A stretch of 64,000 nt of DNA from Streptomyces cinnamoneus (GTDB lineage: Bacteria > Actinomycetota > Actinomycetes > Streptomycetales > Streptomycetaceae), in NCBI RefSeq assembly GCF_014650495.1, contig NZ_BMVB01000005.1:310001-374000 (forward strand). Direction: 5' to 3'. The notes below the pieces were generated by a model. The model did not search any database. It saw only the letters and a list, made by a program, of their open reading frames with translations, and had not been told where the DNA came from. Made by a program: the position numbers and the translations under genes. Numbering within the stretch: the stretch's first letter is position 1; each line of letters starts with the position of its first letter. Of the stretch, positions 48,865-57,730 are shown one piece after another.

Positions 48865-51800
48865 GCCGTCACCCCGAGCACGTAGCGTTCCAGCGTTCCG
48901 TAGTGCACCGTTCCCATGTCGCTGCGAGAGATGTCGCGCGTGACCCGCGAGCACAGGCTCGCGGCCCAGGCGTCGGGGGACGCCGGTCCGAGGAGAAATC
49001 TCACGTCCATGTCCTTGCCGGTGGTCAGGAGCATCCGTTCGCCGTCGGGTGACGGCACGACGGCCCGCACATGAGCGGCCGCCGGTGTGCGGGTCCGTGC
49101 GATCAGGCCCTCCGGCCCCCACACCTCGAAGGCGTCGGGCCGCATGCTGACGACGCGTTCGGAGTGGGCGAGGAAGGCCGTGTAGCGGGCCGGGGCGGCG
49201 GGGACGGCGATCAGCCGGCGGCCGGTTTCCGCGTCCCTGATCTCCGTCTCCCCGTCCTGGCCGACCAGCATGAGGCGCTTGCCGTCCGGGCTGTACCGCA
49301 CGGCCCGGTGCCAGTCGAGCAGCTGTGCCGTGAAGTCGGGCACGAGCACCGCGATGCGGCGCCGGGCCCGGAGGTCCCACACCTCGGCTCCGCGGCGGTC
49401 GGGGGTCGTCAGGGCGGCCCGTCCGGACTGCGGGTCCACCGCCATGGCGGTGGAGTAGCGGCGCTGGTCGACGGCCGCGTTGTCCGTGAAGAGCAGCGGT
49501 TGCCCGGTCCGCCGTCCGGTCGTGGTGTCCCATTGGGAGACGGCGCCGCCCGCCAGGACGGTCAAGAGGCCGCGCGGGCCGAAGCCCAGTCCGGCGACGT
49601 ACGCGGCGTCGGGCGGGGTCCCGTCGGCCACGTCGACGCGGAGCCGGCGGAGCACGTGGAGGTCCGGCAGGCTGTAGAGCGTCACCGTCGGGTCCGTCAG
49701 GTCGCTCACGGCGAGGGTCTTCTCCGCCGGGTCGAAGACCGCGTGGGCCGGGATGCCGCCGTCCCGCGTGGCGTTCTCGGCGATGCGGCGTCCCGTGGCC
49801 GGGTCCCAGAGCGTGACCGGGTTTCCCTGGGCCACGGTCACCAGGTAGCGGCCCGAGGGGGAGAACTGTGCCGCCTCCGCGTCGCCGTACCGGTCGGCCG
49901 GGGGCGCGTTGATGGTCCAGTCGGCGGCGCCCAGCGCATCGGGCGTGGGGGCGGACACGGCCAGGACCTCCGTGCCACGGGCGAAGACGACCCTCCGGCC
50001 TCCGTTGGCCAGGGAGTACCTGGTGTACCGGCCGCGCGGGGCGTCGCCGCCGGTGAATGCACCGAGCTGCTGACCGCCGCGCGCGTCGTAGACCGTCACC
50101 GTGTCCCTCCGGTACGCCACGACGACACGGTCCGACACGGCGAGCGGCTCGTCTCCGATGCCGCAGGGGATGGTCCGGGCGATGCGCGCGTCGGTGCTGC
50201 CGGCGGCCGGGTCGGTGACGTGCCACCGGTCGCCGATGCACTCGGCCACGACGGGGCGGGGCCCGGAGACGGACCACTCCACCGGGGCGTCCCCGCCGTA
50301 GTCCGGCTCCTTCCTCGGTACGCGACGGCCGCTGCGCGCGTTCCACACCAGGACGCCGGTGGGGTGCTGCGCCACGACGTGGTCCCCGCTCGCGTCGAAG
50401 GCGAAACTCCGCGCCCCGCCCTCGATCCCGGTGGGCGCCTGCAGGGCGACCGCCGGGACCGTGGGCCGGTCGAGGTCCCACACCTGTGCCGTGGTCTGTT
50501 CGGGAGGGTGCGAGAGGAGGCGGTGTCCCGTGCGGTCGAAGGCCAGCTCGTCGACGCCCGCATCCCTGCCGGCGGTGCTGGGGGCACCCTGGAGCGTCAG
50601 CACGACCTTGCGGCTGCGCGTGTCCCACAGGCTGATGCGGTTCCCGTCGCCGCCGAGGGCCAGCCGCGTGCCGTCGGGGCTGACCGCCACGGCCGAGACG
50701 TGCTCCCTCTGCGCCAGGGACGAGATCCCGCCCCCCGACGCCGGCACGCGCCAGACCGTCAGCCTGCCGGAGTCGGTCCGTACGGCGATCACCTGCCCCG
50801 AGTCGTCCAGTGCCGTGGCCGCGACGGTCCCCTGCGCGGGCAGCACGGCGTCGTAGCGGGCGTCGGCCAGGTAGCGGTCGAAGAGGTTGTCCCGGGCCTG
50901 CTGGGTGGAAGCGGTCCGCCACGCCGCCACGGACAGCAGGGCCGAGGGTTCGAGGCGGGACGCGGCCTGGCGTTGGGCCTCCTGCACGAGCCCGCTCGCC
51001 AGCTCCGCCGCCCTGTTGTCGCGTACGGTCGCGAGGCTGGCACCGGCGAGGACCGCCATCGCCGTGACGACGGCCGTCGCCGCGAGGGCCCCGTGGAAGC
51101 GCCGGCGCCGCCGCCGTTCCGTGCTCGCCCGGATGTACGCGCGCTCGCCCTCGGGGATGTCGTCCTGCCGGTCGTCGCGCAGGCGCTTCTCCGCCTCGCG
51201 CAGCTCCGGGCCGCGCATGAGCAGGGCCCGGTCGTGATCGCTCAGTTCCCAGCGGCTGATCCGCGCGCGAAGGTGCTCCTGCCAGATGCGGAAGTCCCGG
51301 TCCGCGTCGACCCAGGAGCGCAGCGTGGGCCAGTGTTCCAGCAGCGCTTCGTGGGCGAGCGAGACCGTCTCCACGCCGTCGGAGGACCGGTCGAGGTGGA
51401 CGAGACGCTGCACGGCCAGGTACTGGGCCGCTTCCCAGCACGTGGGGTGCAGTTCGGGGCGGCGTGCCGTGCGTCCGGTGTCGACGGGGTGGTCGGCGGC
51501 ACCGTCGCCCGGCCGGACGAGCTGGACGAACAGCCGGCGCACTCCGTCCTGCAGGTCTCCCAGCCGTTCCTTGACGGCCCGTTCCGCATGCGTCGCGAGG
51601 GCGCCCGCGACGCGGCCGGTGTCCTCGTAGGCCGCGTGCGTGAGCACTCCCTGGAGCTGGCGCTCCCACAGGAGGGTGAGGGCGAATTCGAGGAGGGGCA
51701 GGGCCCCGGGGCTCCTCCCGGCATCGTCCAGCAGGCGTTCCGCCAGCCGCTCCTCGAACCGCACGGCACCGTGGAAGGAGTCCACCGGCGAGAGCACCAC

Positions 51801-53072
51801 GTCGCGGAGCTGCTCGCTGGACAGCTTGTTGACGAAGAACGCCGAGGTCTCGCAGGCACGGTCGAGCACCGGGAAGCGGCGCAGGGACGTGAGGAAGTCC
51901 AGCCGCAGCGTGAAGACCAGGCGTACGAGCGGGCCGCCGTCCACGGTCCGCCACTCGGTCATGCGGACGACGTGGTCGACCAGTGCGTCGGCGGCGTCCG
52001 GCGGGCAGCGGAAGAGCGCTTCGAACTGGTCGACGAGGAGGAGGAGTTGGGACGTTCCGGAGCGGCTGAGGGCCTCCTTGACGACGGGAGCGGCCGCTCC
52101 GTCCCGTAACCGGTGCGCCAGCCGGTCCAGTCGTTCCGTGACGTCGGCACTGTCCTGCTCGGGCAGGGCGTCGAGCAGGGGCAGGAGGGCGGAGGCGAGC
52201 ATGTACTCCGCCCGCACGGCCGGTTCGGGGACCAGGGTCGCCACGCTGTAGTCGCCGCGCCGCCGCAGCTCCGGGAAGAGGCCGGCCTGGACGAGCGAGG
52301 ACTTGCCGACTCCGGACGCCCCGATGACGGGGACGACGACGGACGTGGTCACCGTCTCGGTCAGTTCCTTGATCTGGGTGGAGCGCCCGAAGTAGTGCGC
52401 GGCGTCCTGTTCCCGGAAGGGCATGAGCCCCCGGAACGGCGACGGCAGGGTCGCGTAGCGGCGCAGCTCGGGATGGGCGTCGATCAGCACGTCGGCCGTG
52501 ATGGCGTACGCCGCCCGGCCCTGGAAGCGCCGGTCGGTGGCGACGACCATGCCGACCACGCCCTTGAGGTGGTCGTCCCACAGCGGGGCGCCGCTGAATC
52601 CCTGGACGATCTCGCAGGCCCCGGTGCTCTCGATCTGCACCCAGCCGCGGCCGCGCTCGTCGACGATCCTTCCGGACGACCAGACGCCGCCGTCGTCGCC
52701 GCCAGGGGGAAAGCCGAAGGCGGTGAAGGGGTGGTCCCGCACCGTGTCCACGTCCAGCAGCAGGACCGGCTCTGCTCCGGGCGGCGGGTCCTCGGCGAGG
52801 GAGAGCACGGCGATGTCACCCGTGCCGTCGTCGGCGACGGGTACGTGCCGGACCAGTGTCGCGGTCTGCCGGCGGGCCGCCCCCACGAGCGGGAAGTCCA
52901 GCTGGACGGTCAGCCCGGGGGGCAGGGGCACCGAATCGGGCTCCCCCACGACGGCCGAGATGACGTGTCCGCAGGTCAGGACCGTCCGGGGGGCGGCCAG
53001 GAAGCCGGCCCCCTCCGGGGCGCCGGGCGACCAGAGCCGGGCGACGCCGGGGTTCGGCGCGGGTCCGGGCAT
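48849..53072 (-). CDS. trypsin-nSTAND NTPase-TM-WD40 protein
   Basis: 1407 residues from ATG 53072 (AAGGAAA upstream). Residues 1-200 are a trypsin-like protease with a full triad: His36 in 'VLTCGHVI', Asp86 in 'GDIAVLSL', Ser160 in 'VQGFSGAPLW'. Residues 210-650 are a STAND-type NTPase: 'PFRGLMPFREQDAAHYFGR' entry, Walker A 'GASGVGKSS' (251-259), Walker B 'LLLLVDQFEALF' (343-354), then a winged-helix region. After R-R-R-R-R-R a transmembrane helix (661-683) leads to about 650 residues of WD40 repeats ('VSPDGTRLALGGDGNRISLWDT' etc.), probably outside the membrane. Such proteins act as ligand-triggered protease switches in bacterial conflict systems. The Trypco1 gene is adjacent upstream. Confidence 0.92.
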   Translation of the reverse strand: MPGPAPNPGVARLWSPGAPEGAGFLAAPRTVLTCGHVISAVVGEPDSVPLPPGLTVQLDFPLVGAARRQTATLVRHVPVADDGTGDIAVLSLAEDPPPGAEPVLLLDVDTVRDHPFTAFGFPPGGDDGGVWSSGRIVDERGRGWVQIESTGACEIVQGFSGAPLWDDHLKGVVGMVVATDRRFQGRAAYAITADVLIDAHPELRRYATLPSPFRGLMPFREQDAAHYFGRSTQIKELTETVTTSVVVPVIGASGVGKSSLVQAGLFPELRRRGDYSVATLVPEPAVRAEYMLASALLPLLDALPEQDSADVTERLDRLAHRLRDGAAAPVVKEALSRSGTSQLLLLVDQFEALFRCPPDAADALVDHVVRMTEWRTVDGGPLVRLVFTLRLDFLTSLRRFPVLDRACETSAFFVNKLSSEQLRDVVLSPVDSFHGAVRFEERLAERLLDDAGRSPGALPLLEFALTLLWERQLQGVLTHAAYEDTGRVAGALATHAERAVKERLGDLQDGVRRLFVQLVRPGDGAADHPVDTGRTARRPELHPTCWEAAQYLAVQRLVHLDRSSDGVETVSLAHEALLEHWPTLRSWVDADRDFRIWQEHLRARISRWELSDHDRALLMRGPELREAEKRLRDDRQDDIPEGERAYIRASTERRRRRRFHGALAATAVVTAMAVLAGASLATVRDNRAAELASGLVQEAQRQAASRLEPSALLSVAAWRTASTQQARDNLFDRYLADARYDAVLPAQGTVAATALDDSGQVIAVRTDSGRLTVWRVPASGGGISSLAQREHVSAVAVSPDGTRLALGGDGNRISLWDTRSRKVVLTLQGAPSTAGRDAGVDELAFDRTGHRLLSHPPEQTTAQVWDLDRPTVPAVALQAPTGIEGGARSFAFDASGDHVVAQHPTGVLVWNARSGRRVPRKEPDYGGDAPVEWSVSGPRPVVAECIGDRWHVTDPAAGSTDARIARTIPCGIGDEPLAVSDRVVVAYRRDTVTVYDARGGQQLGAFTGGDAPRGRYTRYSLANGGRRVVFARGTEVLAVSAPTPDALGAADWTINAPPADRYGDAEAAQFSPSGRYLVTVAQGNPVTLWDPATGRRIAENATRDGGIPAHAVFDPAEKTLAVSDLTDPTVTLYSLPDLHVLRRLRVDVADGTPPDAAYVAGLGFGPRGLLTVLAGGAVSQWDTTTGRRTGQPLLFTDNAAVDQRRYSTAMAVDPQSGRAALTTPDRRGAEVWDLRARRRIAVLVPDFTAQLLDWHRAVRYSPDGKRLMLVGQDGETEIRDAETGRRLIAVPAAPARYTAFLAHSERVVSMRPDAFEVWGPEGLIARTRTPAAAHVRAVVPSPDGERMLLTTGKDMDVRFLLGPASPDAWAASLCSRVTRDISRSDMGTVHYGTLERYVLGVTACERG

Positions 53073-53116
53073 GGAGCGGCTTTCCTTCTTCTCGCTGTTC
53101 GTTCGCGTCGCTGCGG

Positions 53117-53497
53117 TCAGCCGACCGCGGTCGCAGCGCCGTTGGCGGTGACGGCCCGGGTGAGCGGCAGCGCGTCGGGGCGCTGCTCGTCCCATTCCAG
53201 GGTGAGCGTCAGGGAGGCTTCGCCGGCGGTCTTGGCGAGGAAGACGCCGGTCTCCGCCGAGAGCTTCAGGCCCAGTTCGAGGATGACCTTGTTGGGCCGG
53301 CGGGGTAGGTCGGCGAGCCTGCCGACGACGGCGTGGGCTGCGTCCCGCACGCTGTCCAGCCCGCGTTCCAGGGTTTCCGTGGCGTGCGGCACGGGTCCTG
53401 CACCGCGCGCGACCCGCACGACCGCCTGGGGGTCGTCGTCGACCTCGACCAGGACGGCCCCGCCGCTTTCGAGCGGCACTCTCAATAAGTTGGGCAT
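53117..53497 (-). CDS. Trypco1 (trypsin-co-occurring domain 1, CU044_2847-like) protein
   Basis: 126 residues from ATG 53497, with GGAGGGGGAG upstream in its own direction. A beta-rich N-terminus 'LLRVPLESGGAVLVEVDDDP' is followed by a helix ('ATETLERGLDSVRDAAHAVVGRL') and 'KVILELGLKLSAETGVFLAKTAGEASLTLTLEW', the signature G-L-K-L-S-A-E-x-G segment of Trypco1/CU044_2847. These small domains occur next to trypsin-like effectors, usually as separate genes, and may guard or recruit the protease. It lies 44 bp upstream of the trypsin-nSTAND gene on the same strand. Confidence 0.85.
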   Translation of the reverse strand: MPNLLRVPLESGGAVLVEVDDDPQAVVRVARGAGPVPHATETLERGLDSVRDAAHAVVGRLADLPRRPNKVILELGLKLSAETGVFLAKTAGEASLTLTLEWDEQRPDALPLTRAVTANGAATAVG

Positions 53498-53646
53498 CGG
53501 CTGCTCCCCCTCCTGCTGCGCCGCTGATGCGGAACGTGCGGGCACAGTAGCGAGCGGCGGCGTGCCGCGGTCGGGGTTCGCGGAAGCTGTACCCGTCGGT
53601 GTGGTCTTTTCTTCACACTGGGGCGGCCGGGTGCGGAAGCGCTGTC

Positions 53647-55098
53647 TCAGCCGCTCGGCAGGACCTTGCGGAGTGCCGCGTCCAGTTCCTTCGCGGCGTC
53701 TTCGTCGGACGCCGACCGGGCCTTCGCCGAGGTGTGCAGCCTGCTCAGTTCCCTGGTGAAGGCGTGGGTGAACGCCCCGTAGAGCGGTGTGCGCGGGCGC
53801 AGGGCCGCCGCTTCCAGGGCCGGCAGGAGCGTGTCGCGGGCGTACAGGGGGCGCCGGAACGCGTCGCGCGGCATCTCGCCGCCGCCTCCCTCGGACGGCG
53901 CCGATGCGCTGGGCGCCGCACGGTGGTCGTCGCAGGAGGTGCCGGAGTCCGTGTAGGCGGACTTGCGGGTCGCCGCGAAGCCGGCGTCGAGCAGGCAGCG
54001 TTCGCTGGTCCTGTCGGTGAGGAACGCGACGAGTTCCCGGGCCTTCTTCACCCGTGCCGCGGGCATGGCGGGGTTGGCGGCCACGGCGAGGTTCTGGCCG
54101 CCCAGTGCGGCCGCGCCGGGCAGGGGGACGACGCCGAGTCTGTCGTTGCCCAGGGCTGCGTGGAGGGTCCGGTAGGCGTAGGGCCAGTGGCGCAGGAAGG
54201 CCGTCCGGCCCTCAGCGAAGTCCTTGAGGGTGCCGGCCTCGTCCGATTCGAAGGCGTCGTCGAGCGTGTGCGGGCTCTCGGTCCGCCGCCGGAATTCCGC
54301 GACGCCCTTGGTCAGCTGCTGCGGCGAGGCGGAGTAGTCGCCGTCCTCGTCGGTGAGCCGTGCACCGGCGGAGGCGAAGGCTTCGGTGCCGTTGACGGTG
54401 AGCCCTTCGTAGGCGCCGAGCTGGCTCGTCCAGGCGCTCCGGTAGTTCTTCGACTTGTCGCTCTTGTCGGCCCGCGCCCATGCGTCCACCGCGTCCATGA
54501 GCGGGGCCACGTCGTCCCACGTCGTGTGTTTGCCCGCGAGCGCGGCGAGTTTCTTCCCGTCGATCCCCGCGCCGTCGACGAGGTAGTCGCGTCGGTAGTA
54601 CAGCAGGCCGACGTCGCTGTTGTAGGGCGCGGAATAGACCTTGCCCTTCCAGCGGGCGGTGGCGGCCACCTCGGTGAGGACGTCTCCGTCGTCGGCGTAG
54701 TTCCTGGGCAGTTCCCGGACGAGGCCGGCCGCGGCGAACTCCGGGACCCAGGTGACGTCGAGGTTCACGACGTCGTAGCCGGCGCTGCCGGACTGCAGCG
54801 CCGCCAGGAGCTGGCTCCGCTGCAGGTCCGCGGAGCCGGGCAGGATGACGGCACGGGCGCGGTAGGGCGAATTATCCTTCTCCTGCAGTTCGTTCCACGC
54901 GTCGACCAGGCGTTTGCGGATGCCGTTCTTGCCGGTGACGTCCACGCCGGTGGCGATGACGAGCTGTGTCCCGGTCAGCGGGGGCGCCGACGCCTTTGCG
55001 GCGTGCCCGGCCGGCGCGTCCTCCCCGGAGCAGGCGGTGGCGGCCAGCACCAGCGCCGCACACCAGGCGAGCGGCCGGACGATCCTCGGGTGTTTCAT
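53647..55098 (-). CDS. orphan family-1 solute-binding lipoprotein
   Basis: 483 residues from ATG 55098. Lipobox 'LVLAATAC' with Cys23. The fold is an ABC-type type 2 binding protein: 'LVIATGVDVTGKNGIRKRLVDAWN', 'SAGYDVVNLDVTWVPEFAAAGLVREL', 'APYNSDVGLLYYRRDYL', 'GRTAFLRHWPYAYRTLH' and 'LAVAANPAMPAARVKKARELVAFL', all seen in sugar-binding proteins. No permease or ATPase gene is near, so it is not part of an import system here. It sits 18 bp after the caspase-SBP-VWA gene and would display a ligand-binding module on the outer face for that complex. Confidence 0.88.
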   Translation of the reverse strand: MKHPRIVRPLAWCAALVLAATACSGEDAPAGHAAKASAPPLTGTQLVIATGVDVTGKNGIRKRLVDAWNELQEKDNSPYRARAVILPGSADLQRSQLLAALQSGSAGYDVVNLDVTWVPEFAAAGLVRELPRNYADDGDVLTEVAATARWKGKVYSAPYNSDVGLLYYRRDYLVDGAGIDGKKLAALAGKHTTWDDVAPLMDAVDAWARADKSDKSKNYRSAWTSQLGAYEGLTVNGTEAFASAGARLTDEDGDYSASPQQLTKGVAEFRRRTESPHTLDDAFESDEAGTLKDFAEGRTAFLRHWPYAYRTLHAALGNDRLGVVPLPGAAALGGQNLAVAANPAMPAARVKKARELVAFLTDRTSERCLLDAGFAATRKSAYTDSGTSCDDHRAAPSASAPSEGGGGEMPRDAFRRPLYARDTLLPALEAAALRPRTPLYGAFTHAFTRELSRLHTSAKARSASDEDAAKELDAALRKVLPSG

Positions 55099-55116
55099 TC
55101 TGCTGCCCCCGTCGAG

Positions 55117-57726
55117 CTATTGGTGGCCCTGCGCGACCTGGGAGATCTCGGCGCCGAGATTCCTGGCCAGGTCGCCCCGGGCGTCCAGGCACGTGCCGCC
55201 GCTCGCTTCGGCCACACGCAGGTCCAACCGGTCCTTCAGACAGCCGCCGGAGTCGAACGAGACCATCACCACCGGCACTTTCCGCTCGCGCACGAACGTC
55301 ACGAGTTCGTTCTGCTGGGCCGCGGTCATGCGGTCGTTGTCCTCGTCGTCGGTGAGGACGACGACGAGCTGCGGGTGCCCGTCGTCCTCACCGCCCCGGG
55401 GCATCTGGTCGAGGGCCGCCTTCAGGGCACCGCCGATGTCGGCCTCCATGGACAGCTCCGGCACGGCGTCGTCCACCTTCTTCCCCGCCTCGGCGGCCTT
55501 GTCCTGCTCGCCCTTCCCGGCCGTCCTCGACCACGAGCCGTGGGTACCGAACGCGAGCAGTTCGCGGTACGGGGTGCCGGTCCCCTGGGAGGCGACGCTC
55601 CACACGCCGAAGATGTCGTCGGAGCCGAAACGGCCGAACGACTGTTTGAGGATCTCCCGCGCGCTGTTCGCCCCGTCCCACCACCGGCTCATGGACCCGG
55701 AGCCGTCCAGGAGGAAGCGGACCCGGCTCGCGGCGTTGGCCTGCCGGTACTTCTCCAGCGTGTCCGCGGCCTCGTCCGCGGACAGGGGGCGGGGCATCGG
55801 GCCGGGGCTCGTCAGCAGGCCGGGCGACGGTGACGGGAAGGGGGCCTGCGGCGCGGCGCGGAAGGCCGCGTCCCGGAAGGTCTTCCGGCCGTCCTCCGAG
55901 GCCAGCCAGTCCCTGAACCGCTGAACGGCCCGGCCGCGCTCCTCCTCGTCCAGACGGGCGTCGTTCCAGCGGACGTGGACGAAGACCGGGGCGAGTCCGG
56001 GCACGTCGTCGGGGTACTCGGCCACCCGCGTCACCCCGGTCTCGCCGGCGCAACTCCGGTACTGGCCGAGGGTGGGCTCCGCCACCAGGACCGCGGTGCG
56101 CCGGTCCACCTCCCGGGCCTCGGCGGAGGTGCCCTTGGCCAGCCCGCACACGAGGTCCTTGCCCGTCGGCGCGGGCCGCCCCTGGCGCCGCTGCCCGAGC
56201 TCGACCTGGCGCGGCGCGTCCGTCCCGTACAGGCCGCGGGTCGCGGCGAGCCCGGCATCGGTGTGCCGGGGGTCGGCCCGCCGGACCTCCGCCTGCGCGC
56301 CCTTGGCCTTCATCGCGGTCATCAGGTCGGCGAGCTTGCGGCCCGTGCGGCCGCCCTCGGTCTCGGCGAGCTGTTCGGGCAGCAGCAGGACCATGGGGGC
56401 GTTGGCCAGCGGTCGTTTGTCGTCGAAGTCCAAGGTGAGCACCGACGCCTGACTGCCGGCCTCGTCCTGGGCCCTCCGCGCGCTCGCCGCGGACGCCGGT
56501 ATCCATACGTCCGGCTGCGGCCCGACCGTACCCACCGGGTTGAACCCCGACCGGCCGACGTGGGCCCACTCCCCGTACTGGGTGCGGAACGCCTCCACCG
56601 TCTCGGCGGCGCCGGCGCTGTAGACGGTGATGCCGGTGCGGCGGCAGCGGTCCCCGTCCCTGTTCGCGTCGGAGGCGACGAAGCCGTCCACGGCCCTGCG
56701 CATGACCGGCATCAGGTCGGGGTCGGTGAGCACCCGCAGTTCGAGCGGCGGGTGCCCGGCGCACGAGGCGGCGGGACCGTCACCGCCCGCACCCCGGGAG
56801 ACCGCCCACCAGAGGGTGGCGGAGAGGGTGGCCGCCACTGCCAGCAGCACCGTGACGACCAGCCGGAGGCGGCCGGGGCGCGGGCCGGGGCCGCTGCTGC
56901 CCTCGTCGCCCGACCGGCCGGCCTCGCCGTTCGTCCCGGCGGCCGGGGCGGCACTGGGCGGGCGGGCCAGCACCTCGTTGTCCGCACCGTCCTGCCGGCA
57001 CGCCTGGGGGCTCCACTCCCTGCCCCCCACCGTCCTGGCGGCCCTCAGGCCGTGCGCCAGCCGCTTGTGCAGACCGCCCAGGGTCACGACACCGTCGGAT
57101 GCGCCGGCGCCCTGCCCGAGGTGCCGCAACAGCTGCGCGGTGTACGGAGTCGGCGTGCCGGCGCCCCCCGCATCGATCCGCTGGTTCTTCTGCACCGCCA
57201 GCAGCAGGGAGATGCGCTTCTGGTCCAACTCGTCCAGTTCCTCCCAGGCGGCGGAGGCGTTGCCCGCATAGCAGCAGTCGAGGATCACGACGGTGTGGCG
57301 GGGCCTGCTCTTGCCGGAGCACAGGCGGTTGAGCACGTCGTCCCAGCGGATCCAGCCCGGGAAGCCGGGGCCGTGCTCCACCTTGGCGTCGCGCAGACCC
57401 AGCAGCAGCCGGCCGTGTCCCCCCGTGCGCGTGTCGACGATGCCGTGCCCGGCGAAATAGACGAGCAGCAGGCCGTCCGTGTGGTCCCGCGCGTACCCCA
57501 GGCGATGCTCGAACTGCTCGACGCCGGGAGAGAAGAGCGACTCGATTCCGTCCTCGTCGAAGATCCCGCCGGTGCGCAGGACCTCCTGCAGCTCCACCAG
57601 GTTGTGCTGAACAGCAGCGATGTTTCCCAGGCCCGCGGCGAATTCCAGCGGCCTCTTACTGGCGTAGTGCGCCACGCCGACGAGCAGGGCGCGGTGGGTC
57701 TCCTCGTGCTGCGCGGGGCCGGCCAT
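55117..57726 (-). CDS. caspase-TM-solute-binding-VWA fusion protein
   Basis: 869 residues from ATG 57726, 4 bp after the EACC1 stop. Residues 1-240 are a caspase-like (C14/metacaspase) domain: 'RALLVGVAHYASK' entry, His94 in 'LLLVYFAGHGIVD' and Cys152 in 'HTVVILDCCYAGNA'. After a Pro/Gly/Ser linker comes one transmembrane helix (about 288-308), then outside the membrane a type 2 solute-binding-like domain (about 325-625) and a VWA domain (about 655-869) with an intact MIDAS, Asp674-x-Ser676-x-Ser678 and later 'LVVVLTDDEDND'. The topology (basic side inside) puts the protease in the cytoplasm and the ligand-binding modules outside, an apparent transmembrane caspase receptor. Confidence 0.9.
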   Translation of the reverse strand: MAGPAQHEETHRALLVGVAHYASKRPLEFAAGLGNIAAVQHNLVELQEVLRTGGIFDEDGIESLFSPGVEQFEHRLGYARDHTDGLLLVYFAGHGIVDTRTGGHGRLLLGLRDAKVEHGPGFPGWIRWDDVLNRLCSGKSRPRHTVVILDCCYAGNASAAWEELDELDQKRISLLLAVQKNQRIDAGGAGTPTPYTAQLLRHLGQGAGASDGVVTLGGLHKRLAHGLRAARTVGGREWSPQACRQDGADNEVLARPPSAAPAAGTNGEAGRSGDEGSSGPGPRPGRLRLVVTVLLAVAATLSATLWWAVSRGAGGDGPAASCAGHPPLELRVLTDPDLMPVMRRAVDGFVASDANRDGDRCRRTGITVYSAGAAETVEAFRTQYGEWAHVGRSGFNPVGTVGPQPDVWIPASAASARRAQDEAGSQASVLTLDFDDKRPLANAPMVLLLPEQLAETEGGRTGRKLADLMTAMKAKGAQAEVRRADPRHTDAGLAATRGLYGTDAPRQVELGQRRQGRPAPTGKDLVCGLAKGTSAEAREVDRRTAVLVAEPTLGQYRSCAGETGVTRVAEYPDDVPGLAPVFVHVRWNDARLDEEERGRAVQRFRDWLASEDGRKTFRDAAFRAAPQAPFPSPSPGLLTSPGPMPRPLSADEAADTLEKYRQANAASRVRFLLDGSGSMSRWWDGANSAREILKQSFGRFGSDDIFGVWSVASQGTGTPYRELLAFGTHGSWSRTAGKGEQDKAAEAGKKVDDAVPELSMEADIGGALKAALDQMPRGGEDDGHPQLVVVLTDDEDNDRMTAAQQNELVTFVRERKVPVVMVSFDSGGCLKDRLDLRVAEASGGTCLDARGDLARNLGAEISQVAQGHQ

Positions 57727-57730
57727 CGCG

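Noticed and set aside
48313-53195. Very long overlapping frames on both strands (over 4 kb on the minus strand in another frame, 3 kb on the plus strand)
   Set aside because: Shadows of the trypsin-nSTAND gene caused by high GC; only one frame carries conserved domains and third-position GC bias.
53498-53646. A separate promoter splitting the protease operon in the 149-bp gap
   Set aside because: No convincing -10/-35 could be picked; left open, because RT-PCR would be needed.
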